Origin: Diphasiastrum complanatum
Lineage: Eukaryota; Streptophyta; Lycopodiopsida; Lycopodiales; Lycopodiaceae
NCBI GenBank assembly: GCA_029204225.1
Contig: CM055109.1
Location: 42,016,544-42,080,543, forward strand
DNA: 64,000 nt
Direction: 5' to 3'
Shown here: one piece after another, positions 43,085 to 54,082 of the stretch
Position numbering within the stretch: the first letter of the stretch is position 1
How the letters are laid out: each line of letters begins with the position of its first letter
The notes under the pieces: generated by a model
Databases searched by the model: none
Told to the model about the DNA's origin: nothing
What the model saw: the letters and a program-made list of their open reading frames with translations, nothing else
Made by a program: the position numbers and the translations under genes

Positions 43085-43990
43085 TCAAAATGGGCCCTTT
43101 AAGAAGTTACCATTTGGTTTTGGGTTGACAAATGCACCAACTACATTCTAGCAGATGATTTTTTTTGTCCATATCGGAGAAAGTGTGTGGTTGTATTCTT
43201 AGATGATATTCTCATCTAGAGTAGGACACTTAACGAACATTTGAGTCATCTTAAGACTATCTTAGATATTCTCAGATGAGAGAAACTGTATGCTAAAGAA
43301 TCTAAATGTGAGTTTTTTAAGCATGAGTTATTGTACCTTGGTCATAAGATTGCCCGTAGTGGGTTGAGGCGAGAGTAAGGTCAAGACATTGCTTGAGTGG
43401 TCGAGGCGGTTAGAGATGCTAAATATTTACTCAGTTTTACAGTTCTTTTTCATAAGTCAATTGAAGAGTATGCAAAAGTTTTGGCACCTTTAAATACTTT
43501 GACTAAAGACAGAGTTAATAAAAAGAAAAAGAGAGGTCAACCTAGTCCGCCTATTAAGTGGAATGATGAATTGAACCAATGCTTTGAGAAGCTCAAGCAC
43601 ATGGTTCCTTCAGCTCCTGTTTTACAGATCGCGAATCCTGATATACCTTATGTCCCGTGCGAACTGATGCGAGTGATTCGGTGATAGGAACAGTTCTTCT
43701 ACAGGACCATAGGCCGATAACATTTGAAAGCAAGAAACTCACAGGGCCTCAATTGCGTTATACAACTCAAGAGAAGGAGTTATTTGTTGTGATACATGCA
43801 CTTAGAACCTGGAGGCATTACCTTTATGGTAGTCAGTTTATAGTGTATACAGATCACCAATCTCTAAAGTACTTTTGTAATCAGAACAATTTGAGGGGTC
43901 ATAAAGCTCGTTGGGCCGAGCTTATGCATGAATTTGATCATGAAATCTGATATGTCAAGGGCAACTCTAACCAAGTTGTGGCTGCACTTA
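43085..43990 (+). pseudogene. Gypsy RT C-terminal half and RNase H (G3)
   Basis: KKLPFGFGLTNAPTTF then VVVFLDDILI (FLDD active site, about 43197-43225) followed by a TAG. TLNEHLSHLKTILDILR, YAKESKCEFFKHELLYLGHKI and a frame change follow. RNaseH at 43657-43950 reads RTDASDSVIGTVLLQD, SKKLTGPQLRYTTQEKELF, VIHALRTWRHYLYGSQ, FIVYTDHQSLKYF. Stops at 43226, 43279 and 43376 inactivate RT. Confidence 0.85.
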
Positions 43991-44149
43991 GTCAGATTGG
44001 TGAATTAAACGAACTTTCATTCACCCAGATTTCCACTGATCTATATCTTTCACTGAGAGGGAGGTGTGAATCAGATTCTCATTTTGGTCCCATCTGGAAG
44101 ATGGTGGAGACTAGAAAAAAATGAGAATGGAATAGAGATTTACTCACAG

Positions 44150-45790
44150 GGGTCTCAGGTTCATAGGAAAGATAAGAAGATAGTGGAATAGTTTTCTATC
44201 CGAGGTGGGTTACTATTTCGGAATGAGAAAGTTTGTATACCAACGGATGATGAGATAAAGAAGAAAATTCTTTATGAGTGTCATGACGTTCCCTGTGCAG
44301 GTCATCCGGGTATACACAGGACTCTGGACTTGGTCAAAAGAGAGTTTTATTGGCCAAAACTCAAGCCATTTGTCTGTAAAAATTATAGCAAATAAGGATC
44401 CTAAAACACTTGAAATGATGAGGGAAACAATAGATTATGATTTCATAAGATTAGCACAAGTTGAACCATCAAAATCCATCAAAAATCTATGCTTGAACCT
44501 CACTAAATGGCCCAAATCCTTGAAGAAGGCTTCACACGTGTGAAATTACGGCCTCCCACAGTCTGAGTACTGTACACCAGACCTACATTCAATCCTATAA
44601 TCATTAGTAATCACAAGTACTCAAACAATTATGAACATAGAGAGCAATTGCACCATTATGAGAGAAAAAACATGAAATTGCTTGATTGATTTTGGTGAGA
44701 TATCATCACCTATATATACATGATCCATCATGATTTTGGGCAGGTATGAGTAGCCCTAAACCTATCCCTAATGCTAATTTTGGTGGATCTTTCATCCCTA
44801 CCAAGTTAGGGTTGGAATCTTGGAGATCCCTCAACAATGCAAAAACCACCAAAAATAGCTCATATTTTTTCTCCCTTGTATCTAAGCATAATTTGGACTC
44901 ATTCCAAAGGTTCTAACACTTAGGTCTACTTCCTTATGAATGGAATCCTATGCTATTTGGCACGTGTGACAAGCCACATCATGACCATCTAACTATTTAC
45001 AAGTCATATGACCAAAACTAGTCAAGCTAGAATTGTGAATTTTTAACATTGTCAAGTCTTATGTGGTTAAATGTAGACCTTGTCAATTAGCCAAAGCTGA
45101 ACGCTTGAAGACTTTTACATCCCCTAGATATTTCTCAGAAACAATGAAAAAGTATATCTATGTATTTTTTGGTTGGACTTCCAAGGACCTAATGCCAAAA
45201 TGATTCTATTTGAGTTGTGGTGGACAGGTTAACAAAGTAGCTACTTTCATACCAGTCAAGTCAACTAGAAAGGCTTCTGATTTAGTCTAGATCTTTGTTG
45301 GCTTCATGAATTGCCAAGTGATATAGTTAGTGATAGAGATCCTAAATTTACAGGTCACTTTTGGTCAGCTGTATTCGATAAACTAGAAACCTCGCTTGGT
45401 TTTAGTTCTACTGATCATCCTGAATCAGATGGCCAAATTGAGAGAACTAATCAGACTGTGGAGGATATGTTGAGAACATATGTGTCTCACGTGCAATCTC
45501 AGTGGAAAGATTATGCTCCTTTGATTGAGTTTGCTTACAATAGTAGAAAACATTCTGTTACTGGTTATAGTCCGTTTATGTTGATGTACGATTTTCAATC
45601 TAGATCTTCGATAAATGTGGAGACAAAGTCTGTTAAGATCCAGAAAGTTGCGGATTTCTTGCATGATAAGCATGAAATGTTGCAGGTGGCCCGTGATTGT
45701 ATCCAGAGTGCTCTGGATAGAGCTAAGCACTCCTCAGAGATTTTAAAGTTGATGACTGGGTATATCTTAGAATACCTAAGATTCTAAGAC
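44150..45790 (+). pseudogene. Gypsy integrase (G3), interrupted by a solo LTR
   Basis: Zinc-binding part before the insertion: YECHDVPCAGHPGIHRTLDLVKREFYWP (44274-44370). After it: KSYVVKCRPCQLAKAERLK (45054-45110). The frame 45311-45787 has LPSDIVSDRDPKFTGHFW (second Asp), HPESDGQIERTNQTVED (Glu), PLIEFAYNSRKHSVTGYSPF. Stops lie around 45285 and 45330 in the first-Asp region. Removal of the 674-bp LTR and one duplication restores continuity of the zinc domain. Confidence 0.87.
44375..45048 (-). repeat. Solo copia-type LTR, 674 bp, with 5-bp duplication
   Basis: TGTAAAAATT...ATTTTTAACA flanked by TTGTC at 44370-44374 and 45049-45053, inside the G3 integrase. Contains CTTCACACGTGTGAAAT at about 44530 and 'ctgagtactgtacaccagacctacattcaatcctataatcatt', which parallels the E2 LTR segment 'gagtactatccacagtatggcctacacc...caagtataatcat'. 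It is thus a relative of the E2 LTR, in the same (minus) orientation. Formed by LTR-LTR recombination. Confidence 0.92.
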
Positions 45791-46185
45791 TATGCATACG
45801 AGGAAGAGCTATAAATTGTCTACCAAATATTGTGGACCATTTCAGATTATAAAGAAAATTGGTTCTTTATCTTCAGGACAAAACTACAGGTCACCCAGTG
45901 TTTCATGTAAGCTGATTAAAATTATGTTTACATGAAGGTGACATAGTTGGTTCAGAGGAAGATCTTACCCATTTGGAGGACTTATTGCTTAGTATTTCTT
46001 TGGAACCTGAAAAGGTACTCAGAACAGAGATAAACAATTGAGAAATTGTATTATCTCTGAGTGCTTGATTAGGTAAAAGAAATGGCAGACTGAGGATGAT
46101 AATTCATGGGAACTGGTTGAAAGCATAAAGAAGAACTTTCCTGGTTTTCGCTCCTAAGGATAGAAGTGGTTCAAGGGGGGAAGAA
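45791..46185 (+). pseudogene. G3 integrase C-terminus, chromodomain remnant and polypurine tract
   Basis: At about 46085-46155 one frame reads KWQTEDDNSWELVESIKKNF, matching the C-terminal half of a retroelement chromodomain (W...D.SWE......). The region before it has several frame breaks. aaggggggaagaa at 46173-46185 is the polypurine tract before TGTTATGTCC. Confidence 0.65.
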
Positions 46186-46700
46186 TGTTATGTCCATGTC
46201 CTGTATAAGGGAATCCTAATAATTCCTGATGTGGACACTCCAATTGTATGTGGTTATTAGTTATACTACGTCATTTCGGGTGTGGTCGATAAAGTAATTA
46301 ATAATCATATGAGGGCCCAGATCTATATTTGGACATAGGAGCATTTGCATGGTGTATGACTGCTATAATGCAAGAATAGGAGGTCAATAGCTTATTATAG
46401 GTTGCATGGGGATCCTAAGGAAAATATTCTCTCCTCTTGGAGAGAATACATACCATGGAAACTCACCCATCTCCCTATTGGAATTTCAGATTCATGAGCC
46501 AGGATCCTCTCCTCTCTTATATTCGTTCACTGTGGCTTGGGGGTGAATTGGTTAGGGTATTGACTAGCCTTTTTATGTTGGTTGGGTGGTTTATGCTCCA
46601 CATGTGTCCTTTTGGTTTGAATGTGACAAGATTCTTGAAGATCTTCACTTGGTGATCGTTATAGTAAGTACGAGTAAGATCCACTCAAATTATGGTTCTA
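46186..46700 (+). repeat. G3 3' LTR (right end uncertain)
   Basis: Starts TGTTATGTCCATGTCC at the polypurine tract. No partner copy is in the window, so the right end is an estimate. No coding content. Confidence 0.6.
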
Positions 46701-47391
46701 TTGTTTGACTAATCCTCTTCTAAGGCGGTCTCCCTACTAGAAGAGTATTTTAATTAAAAGAGAGTGTATTTTAACATCACTATGGCTGGCCCCCAACTAG
46801 TGATCTCTTACCAAAAGTTCTAAATAATTCTAATTAACTCCACAAGGGAAATAGGAAAACAAGGTGAAATAAACAATATTCCCATAAGCACATTCACCAT
46901 ACAAATAAACCAATGAGGAAAGCCAAGTGGGGCTCGAGCACCTACCACAAGGTATTCTTTACACCAATGGAAACACAAGATAGCATAAAAAGATAGCACA
47001 AAAGAGTGTTCTATTATCACAATAGCTTATACCAGTGTTGTAGAAGGCCCAGCTCCACTCCCATATATGCCAAGAGTGGTGGGCCTATGTTCTAACATGC
47101 TTATGGGACTAAACTTAAGCTTAATGCTAATTAACTTGTAAAGTGCCTTCTCTCAACCGAATGAAGTGCACTTACAATGAACTTAGGATTTAAACTTTGA
47201 ACTTAGGAATTAAATCTTAAACTTAGACTTTCTAAGTTGAACTATTACAAATGGTTGTTTGTAATAGTTAAACTTTAATAGTAAAAGGTCTAAATATAAG
47301 GTCTTCCTAAGCCTTTATTTGAATTTACTTGTGGGCTTACAGAACACATGCCACAATAAATTCCTAAACTTGAAGGACCTTGGGGCTAACA
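46701..47391 (-). repeat. Element W 3' LTR (left end uncertain)
   Basis: Ends ...ggggctaaca at 47391, followed by ttatcctcctctttatt, on the minus strand a polypurine tract (aataaagaggaggataa) before TGTTAGCCCC. The same PPT|TGTTAGC arrangement is found in family X (aggggga ggataa|TGTTAGCTG). Interior: AT-rich, with the motif 'aacttag(g/a)att(t/a)aa' repeated near 47178-47235. Confidence 0.55.
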
Positions 47392-47575
47392 TTATCCTCC
47401 TCTTTATTGGATTGGCGGTCTCATGCCAATGGTAGTTGCGCGTTGTCGGGTTGTCTCATCATAGGTCTCTTTGTTGAGTGTAACTTTGATGGCATGCAGT
47501 TCTTTGCCAACGTGCTCCAACATCTGCCATCGTAGCTTATTCAAGAATGGCCGCGGTCCATAGTAATGGAGCATG
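47392..47575 (-). pseudogene. Element W terminal ORF, 3' part, split by E3
   Basis: Continuation of the ORF at 57778-58300 beyond E3. The minus strand reads MLHYYGPRPFLNKLRWQMLEHVG, KELHAIKVTLNKETYDETTRQR, TTIGMRPPIQ-stop, with the stop overlapping the start of the polypurine tract. Unrecognised protein. Joining to the right part across the GCATG duplication needs a frame change. Confidence 0.5.
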
Positions 47576-47828
47576 AGTTGAGAATATGATTTTAAACCCA
47601 ACTGAATCAATCGCCACAACACATCGTCAAGTGCATCAAGACAAGGCAAGACACAATAGCTCTCCATAAACTGTGTATTCACAATCATATCAAGTACAAA
47701 GAGAAAATTGCTTAAGAGCACTCAAAGAGCTCATAAAAGAAAGACGACCCGATAATTCTAGAACTGGGCACACGTGGTACCACGAAATTTAGAAAACATT
47801 GTATAAGTCAATCATTATTATTTTAACT
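47576..47828 (-). repeat. E3 3' LTR, 253 bp
   Basis: Plus strand AGTTGAGAATATG...ATTTTAACT, then ctctctctcaatg (minus-strand polypurine tract CATTGAGAGAGAG). Matches 57520-57772 along its whole length with about a dozen and a half differences by eye. Confidence 0.9.
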
Positions 47829-47919
47829 CTCTCTCTCAATGATCAATGTCTCTCTTTACTTTAAGGTTTACTCTATTCATGGGACATACCTGCATGATAG
47901 TATCATAAGCAAAAACTTT

Positions 47920-48708
47920 TTACATAACCAAATCTAAGTCAAGTTTAGCTCTAAAAGTTTCAAACTTATATTTACTTAAAGCTTTCGTAAATATATCGGC
48001 AAGTTGTACCAATGTATGTACCAACGTAGAACAATGTGTGATGCTTATGTCTTCAAATTGCAGGTTTTCATGCACAAAGTGATATTTCACTTCAATATGT
48101 TTTGTTCTCGTGTGAAAGACATTATTCTTAGCCAATGTATTCCACTTTGGCTATCATAGAAGATAACAATAGAATGTACCTGCTTTATGCCAATCTCACT
48201 CAACAACTTACGTCGTCAAACAGCTTCTTGAGTAGCATAACTTCTTCATACTCAGATTCTATAGAAGAAAGAAAAATAGTGTCTTGCTTCTTGCTAGACC
48301 ATGAAAACCAGCCACTACCAAAAATGAAAGCATACCCTATAGTTGACTTTCTATCATCTACACTTCCTACCCAATCAATGTCAACATAGCCTTGCAACTT
48401 AGGTATAGCACTTTGTTTCTTATAGACCAAGCCAAGGTTATCAAAATCCTCTTCTCTGCTTTCCAATGATCCATGGTAGGTGATGACAGAAATTGACTAA
48501 TCAAGCTCACAACATAGCAAATATCAAGACAAGTAGTCGTAAGATAAATCAAACTCCCGACTAGTTGATGAAATAATGTAGCGTCAACTTGACCACTATC
48601 ATCAACATGAAATAGCTTCTTCCCAGTTTCGCAAGGAGTGATGGAAAGTTTGCACTCTATCACGTGAAATCTCTCTAATATCTCGCGTACGTACTTTATT
48701 TGACACAA
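47920..48708 (-). pseudogene. Copia RT end and RNase H (E3)
   Basis: 48708-48367: CQIKYVREILERFHVIECK, LFHQLVGSLIYLTTTCLDICYVVSLISQF. 48466-48200: LQGYVDIDWVGSVDDRKSTIGY, WFSWSSKKQDTIFLSSIESEY. 48135-47920: FHTRTKHIEVKYHFVHENLQ, VQLADIFTKALSKYKFE. Two frame changes and a short gap separate the parts; the RNaseH acidic residues (D in VDIDW, E in SIESEY) remain. Confidence 0.87.
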
Positions 48709-48718
48709 CCTGATATCA

Positions 48719-49688
48719 TTGCCATTCTACCATACTTCGACTCCCAAGCAATAGTGCATAAAATCTAAATCTGTCATCTCAAATTGCTTGCACAAGTTGG
48801 CTTTGATAGAATGAATGAGATTCTCATTATTGCCCGTGATAATAATATCATCAACATAAAGTACAATCAAGGCAATGCCATTTTTGTTTATAAAACATAA
48901 AGATTTGGATCTGAATTTGTCCTTACAAACTCATGAGAAAGAAAGTAATGGTCAATCCGTACATACCATGCGCGTGTGGCGCTTGCTTGAGGCCATAGAG
49001 TGCTTTGTGTAGTTTGCATACCTTTTGCTCTTGCCCCTTCACAATAAAGCCTTGTGGTTGAACCATGTATACTTCCTCCTCCAAGTCACCGTTTAGAAAT
49101 GCGGATTTCACATCCATTTGATGGATCTTCCACCCAAAATGAGATGCTAAGGCGTAGCATAGTCCACTTAGCCACGAGAGCAAATGTCTCTTCGTAGTCA
49201 ATTCCTTTGCTTTGCTCATAGCCCTTTACTACTAGACATGCCTTATGTTTTGCTATCGTGCCATCCACATGAAACTTTGTTCTAAACACCCATTTGTTGT
49301 CAATGGTTTTCTTCCCAAGTGGTAAGTCAACCAACTCCCACGTACCATGCCTATGGATAGACTCCATCTCCTCTTCCATTGCCCTTTGCCACTCTTTGTC
49401 CTTTGCCTCATCAAAGGTTGATGGCTCTCGACACTTCAAAATGTCACTCATTAGGGCATAGTTCACATGATAGCAATCGGGAGGCTTCCTTTCTCGAGTT
49501 GATCTTCTCACTTCTTCTTGCAAACTAGATCCAGGTTGATTCATCTTCGCATCTTTCATGATCTTTTCATACCATCTAGGTACCTTAGACTCAGGTGATA
49601 CACTTCTTGGAGAGTATGTGTCCCAAGGAGTGTCCAAGTAATGTCTCTTAATTCCAACAAGTTTCTCCTTCATTGCTCCTATTGGCAA
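48719..49688 (-). pseudogene. Copia reverse transcriptase (E3)
   Basis: [46 protein letters not shown] (49688-49086); then [36 protein letters not shown] (49219-48923). LIVLYVDDIIITGNNENL has intact YVDD at 48858-48847. Two frame changes are needed; residues expected to be E in the KACLVV region are altered (usual YKARLV). Confidence 0.88.
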
Positions 49689-50320
49689 GTACCTTCCCCC
49701 AGGCTCTTGGATAGGTGGCGTCCTCTCATACTCACCCTCTCAAACTTCGTCTTCGTGTGCATCATCCTATGGAGCATCTTCTTTGTCTTCTTCCAAGATT
49801 GTGAGAAGTCTTTTGATGCTTTCATCACCTGCATGGTCTTTATCCTCAAACCTATGCATCTCATCAAAGATAACATCTTTGCTAGTGTGAATCTTGTTCA
49901 TTATAGGATCAAGACACCTTTACGCCTTTGTCCTCTCATCATAACCGACAAAGATACACTTAATCGCTTTGGCATCAAGCTTGCGTCGCTCCTCCTTTGG
50001 CACATGTACATAAGCCCTATACCCAAAGATTCGAAACTTGTCAATTTTTGGCTTCATTCCCGTAAGTGCCTCTTCGGGAGTCACATTTGGAACCATAACT
50101 GTGGGACTCCTATTTTGCAAGAGCGTTGCTGAATTGCACGCTTCCGAACAAAGAGAATTTGACAAGCCCATTTGCTTCATCATGGAACATGCACTCTCCA
50201 TAATGATTCTATTCTTCCTTTCTGCTACACCATTACTTAGCACTTTGATTCGTGCATCCAGTTGGTTCTCCACTAAAGCCTTAAATTTCTTGAATTGTGC
50301 AAAAGCATCAGATTTCTTCT
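49689..50320 (-). pseudogene. Copia integrase C-terminal part (E3), interrupted by family X
   Basis: KKKSDAFAQFKKFKALVENQ then, after an internal deletion that removed the second Asp region, SNGVAERKNRIIMESACSMM (Glu), CSEACNSATLLQNRSP, FRIFGYRAYVHVPKEERRKL, CIFVGYDERTKA (50320-49920). At 50320 integrase homology stops exactly where the family-X LTR (TGTTAGCTGATGCC) begins. The N-terminal integrase, protease and gag are not found on the other side. Confidence 0.85.
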
Positions 50321-51023
50321 TGTTAGCTGATGCCATGCCCCTGATGTATCGATGCAGTGTCTCATCACCCAAAAAGGGTTTCCAACAGAGATGAAGTTGA
50401 GAGCCGAGTCTGAGACCACGAAAATCATTAGTGCTAGGCTAAATGAATATTCAGTGAGCCCCATGGTGATTCCCAAAAGATGGGAAGCCATGTGGGAGCT
50501 AGTAATTTAGACTCTCTCAACTTGAGTTATGTTTTTAATAAAGAGGCCTCGTATTATCAAGTAAGAGGTGGAACTCAAATCATTATAGATTGAGGTTCAC
50601 TCAATTGCAAGAGGTGAACTCCAAATTATGATACAATTGGATTCTACAGCTCATGGGTATAGATAGAGGCCTCCACCACGAGTTTCATAGCATGTAATAT
50701 GTACTGAAATGCTGTTGCTCTTTGAATTGAAGATTATTCTACTTGCATTTCCTTCCATGCTCCATCTTCATGCATATAGTTTGGGTACTGATATATGAAT
50801 GTGTTTCTTGTTGATTTTTCTTTAAGGATTGGTTTGTAATTAGTATCAAGTAGATGTGCAGGGCTTGGAGGCTGATCCATCATTCCATTCAATTCAGATG
50901 CTTCTTAGTTATCGGCTCCCTGAGGAGTTTTTCTTACAACTGTTGAGTGACAGTTGTAGGAAGCACTTTGTAGGATTTCCATTTGTGTTAGCATTAGGTA
51001 GATGTGCAGGACTTGGAGATTGA
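50321..51023 (+). repeat. Family-X LTR (copy X2)
   Basis: Starts TGTTAGCTGATGCC, matching X1 in reverse (32212-31926) and X3 (55458-56000). It includes the later part 'gagtgacagttgtaggaa...ctttgtaggatttccattt'. Similarity to X3 ends near 51023 (gagattgatca), where the motif-repeat region begins. Confidence 0.75.
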
Positions 51024-51049
51024 TCATGTGTACATTTTTTGATTCTTTT

Positions 51050-51560
51050 GTAAGTTTTCGATCCCATATTTTTTCGAGCTTAGATTTTCCGAGTCTCTGT
51101 TTTTTTCGAGTCATTGATTTTTTGAGCCCATACTTTTTAGAGCTTAGATTTTCTGAGCCTATGTTTTTTTCGAGTCATTAATTTTTCGAGCTTAGAATTT
51201 TTCGAGGCTAGATTTTTCGATCCAATTATATTTCGAGTATAGATTTTTTGTATACCTCATTTTTTGAGTTTTTCGAGTCTTATTTTCCGAGTTTTAATTT
51301 TTGAGTTTATTTTTCAAATTTCATTTTTCGAGTTCATTTTTTCGAGTTTTATTTTCTCGAATTCTCTTTTTTCGAGTTCTCATTTTTCAAGTTTATTTTT
51401 TCGATTGATTTTTAAGCACTTATTTTTTCGATACTTTTTAATTTTTTTTTTCAAAAACCCTGTTATTTTTTTTCGATATCTAATAATTTTTTCGGTCCCT
51501 TATATTTTTTCAAGCCATTGTCAATTTTTTCGACCCATCTTATTTTCCGACCTACTTGTG
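51050..51560. repeat. Cryptically simple region 1: TTTTTCGAG(T/C) words
   Basis: More than a dozen degenerate copies of TTTTTTCGAGT/C (with TTTGAG and TTCCGAG variants) spaced 10-25 bp apart. No coding sequence. Short frames here are artefacts of T richness. Confidence 0.8.
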
Positions 51561-52210
51561 CATCCGCCCGTTTCCATCCGACTTCCATTGCATCCGCCAA
51601 CCTCCATCCGATGCCCTCCACCTTCATTTGCATCCGACACACTTCCTCATTAGTTTCCTCCGACATCCTCCATCTTAGTTCCATCCGATGCCCATTGCAT
51701 TCGCCCGACACATTTGCATCCGCCAATACATTATGTTGCATCCGACCCTGCATTTCCTTTGCATTCCATAGGTGGCATCTGACGAGCTTCATAATACATC
51801 CAATGAGCTTTCTCAGTTTCTCACCATTAATCAGATTTTCATAGTTGATTTGCCATATCAATCATATCCTACGCGTTCAATCCTATATATTGTTAATCCG
51901 ATTCTGCTATAATATTTTGTCAAAGACAAGCCAGTTTGAGACATTTTCATTCACTACTAAGTACATCTGAGATTGCAATTACCAGAACATCCGACAAGCC
52001 TCTAAACTGTTACCAGAGTTACATCCGAACATCACATCCAAGAGTTACCATATTCTATATCTGACTCCTCAATCCTTCGTCACATCCGATTTTATGTCTG
52101 ATGTTTGACTATTTCATATTGATTGCAAAACATCCAATAATTATTTTTTCTATCTTACATCCGATGCTATATCTGATGGTTCGTGTACTACCAAAAACCA
52201 TGAATGTCAC
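51561..52210. repeat. Cryptically simple region 2: (G/A)CATCCGA words
   Basis: Well over ten copies of CATCCGA or CATCCGCC, often as TTGCATCCGAC or ACATCCGAT, spread irregularly; denser at 51560-51760 and sparser to 52210. It follows directly on region 1. Confidence 0.75.
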
Positions 52211-52599
52211 AACTGATGCTCTTTAGCCGAGGCTTCCATCTGAATGTTTTGAACCAACTATCTTCCATTGAACTCTTCAACTAAATCTTCACTAGGAACT
52301 CGACCTGAGTCTCCTCAACCGAGATGTTCAACCGTAGGCACTGTCTGGCATCCACTCTCTGATACATGAAATTTTTGTTTGACAGGTACTCTGCATCTAT
52401 CGACTCTCTGTATACGACAAGTCATACTTGTAGAATAGTTCAAACATGAATTTTTATTTATCTATTCATCTCTAGATTACCTTGTAGAGAGTTTAGGATG
52501 TTTATGCATATCCAAGTTTTTGAGAGATCCATGTCATTTCAAAGTTGATTTCAGGAGCATATAATTGAGATATTGGTCTTGGAGTCAACTACAGAGACA

Positions 52600-52720
52600 T
52601 TGCAAAAATTTGGTCCAACGTGTTCGACCAACTGTTCTAACTGAGCACTCCACTAAATGTTCTACCTGAGTGCTACGACCAAGTGCTCTCACAGAGTGCT
52701 ACAATCACCTCAACTTCTGC
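52600..52720. repeat. Cryptically simple region 3: GAGCACTC / GAGTGCT words
   Basis: Five related words (gagcactcc, gagtgctac, aagtgctct, gagtgctac and preceding gttctaac/gttctacc) within about 80 bp. The word GAGCACTCC...AAAT...ACC resembles the reverse complement of the 2830-3212 minisatellite unit (GAGCACTCCTGTTAAATCTCGACC). Confidence 0.5.
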
Positions 52721-53959
52721 CAAATCTGTTGATTAAGTTTCAACAACATCTTTCAATCAAGGGATTCTTGCCGAAGCAATTATCAAAGACTCAACTGACG
52801 ACATCAATCGACAGACCAGCCAAATGAGTCTTTCATTCAATGAAAGTCCGACTTTGCTACTATCAAAAATTCAAAGCTAGCAGCTCCATGTGCCTATATC
52901 ACCAAATATGCAGCAGTGAGACAATGTTCATGAAGAGAAACATAGATTGCAGACCAGATTATCAGGACCAGACGAACATCACCTGCTGCCGTTGATGGAT
53001 ACTCAACAACCACAATTACCACAAGTGCAGTCACCTGCCAATCACCCAACCGAGATATTATCACCAAGCAGTTGATTTTGTTGTAGCATTCCAACTACTA
53101 CCATAGGGAATAGATTCAAGGGAGGGAGAAAGGAAACTATTTGTAACCATACAAGCAAAAGATACACTTGCAGTCGATCCCACTCAAGAAGACAAAGACT
53201 AAAGAAGATAGACGGACAATCCAACGAGACTCAACCAAGAGGAGCACCCCAGTCATAAACCTCAGGTTTCGAACACCGAGAAGATTAAGATCCTTAAGGA
53301 GAGGGGGAGTACAAGAATTGGAAAATCAGTCTTCTCCTTCCACCACTCCTATATCCACACCATCCATGTTTTTGTCATCCAGTGGTCTTGCCACAATATC
53401 TATATCTACTTTTATATCTGTTATAACATCCACACCATCTACCAATATCACTACCACCACAACTTCCATCATCAGAATACCACCACCACCATCTTACCTT
53501 ACATCTTTCTGTTATTCCACCATCTCACTATTCATCTCTTTTCAAACCCTATACTGAGGCAACTAAAAGGTCATTATAGTGTCTTGCAGAGACCAACTAC
53601 CACCTATATTGGTTGGTCAATCAAAGCAGGTGAAGCTGCAAGAAAAGATAATACAAAATAAAGAAAAAGAATCAAAGAGATCCAGCTGAGAAGGCCAATA
53701 CAAAAGAAAAGATCTAGAAACAAACAAAGATCTTGGCCTAGTCTCAACAAATAATAGATCAAAGGAAAAGATGAAGACGACAGTCGACCTGCAGGATAAA
53801 GTGAGCTCCATACCAAGTAATTGGTGATCAAAACTTGACACTACAAAGATTTGAAGCTATAACTGTAATATTGTCAATTCCTTCACCTTCCACCAAACCC
53901 CTCATCGTGTTTCTCTACCTGTCCAGTCTGTTTCTACCACCATTTCATAATTTCCTTGA
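52721..53959. other. Unassigned interior sequence
   Basis: No recognised motif. A Ser/Thr-rich plus-strand frame at 53168-53557 arises from ACCACC/ATC repeats and is unlikely to be real. A purine tract (aaggagagggggag) at 53297-53310 could be a polypurine tract but no LTR could be paired with it. Confidence 0.35.
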
Positions 53960-54082
53960 AGACTGATAATCCAAGGTTTGTGCAACCTACCAATTGAAGG
54001 TTCTCCTCTTCTCGTCGAGACAAGAGTGTCGATGAGGCCGGTGGAAGAAGAACTGTGCAAAAAGTACAAAAAGGACCAAGAG
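53960..54082 (+). pseudogene. Family-X unknown ORF, first segment (copy X3)
   Basis: ttgaagactgataatccaagg...gatgaggccgg matches the reverse complement of 37085-36990 in X1 (including the shared 'caacctaccaattgaaggttctcc'). The sequence before 53960 differs from that before the X1 copy, so the homologous block starts here. It is interrupted at about 54083 by a copia LTR. Confidence 0.6.

Larger units (their letters stand above)
43085..46700 (+). mobile_element. G3: Ty3/gypsy chromovirus-type copy split by a solo LTR
   Basis: A plus-strand, 5'-truncated copy starting inside RT (FGLTNAPTTF). It has RT end, RNaseH, integrase (interrupted by 44375-45048), a chromodomain-like end, a polypurine tract and a 3' LTR from 46186. 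Gene order PR-RT-RH-INT and the chromodomain place it in the chromovirus branch. It is distinct from G1/G2 in LTR and sequence. Confidence 0.85.

Noticed and set aside
51264-51653. 129-codon frame of Phe/Ser/Ile
   Set aside because: Arises from the TTTTTCGAG word region; not protein-like beyond composition.
53168-53557. 129-codon plus-strand frame rich in Ser, Thr and Ile
   Set aside because: Composition follows ACC/ATC trinucleotide-like repeats; no homologous copy and no motif.
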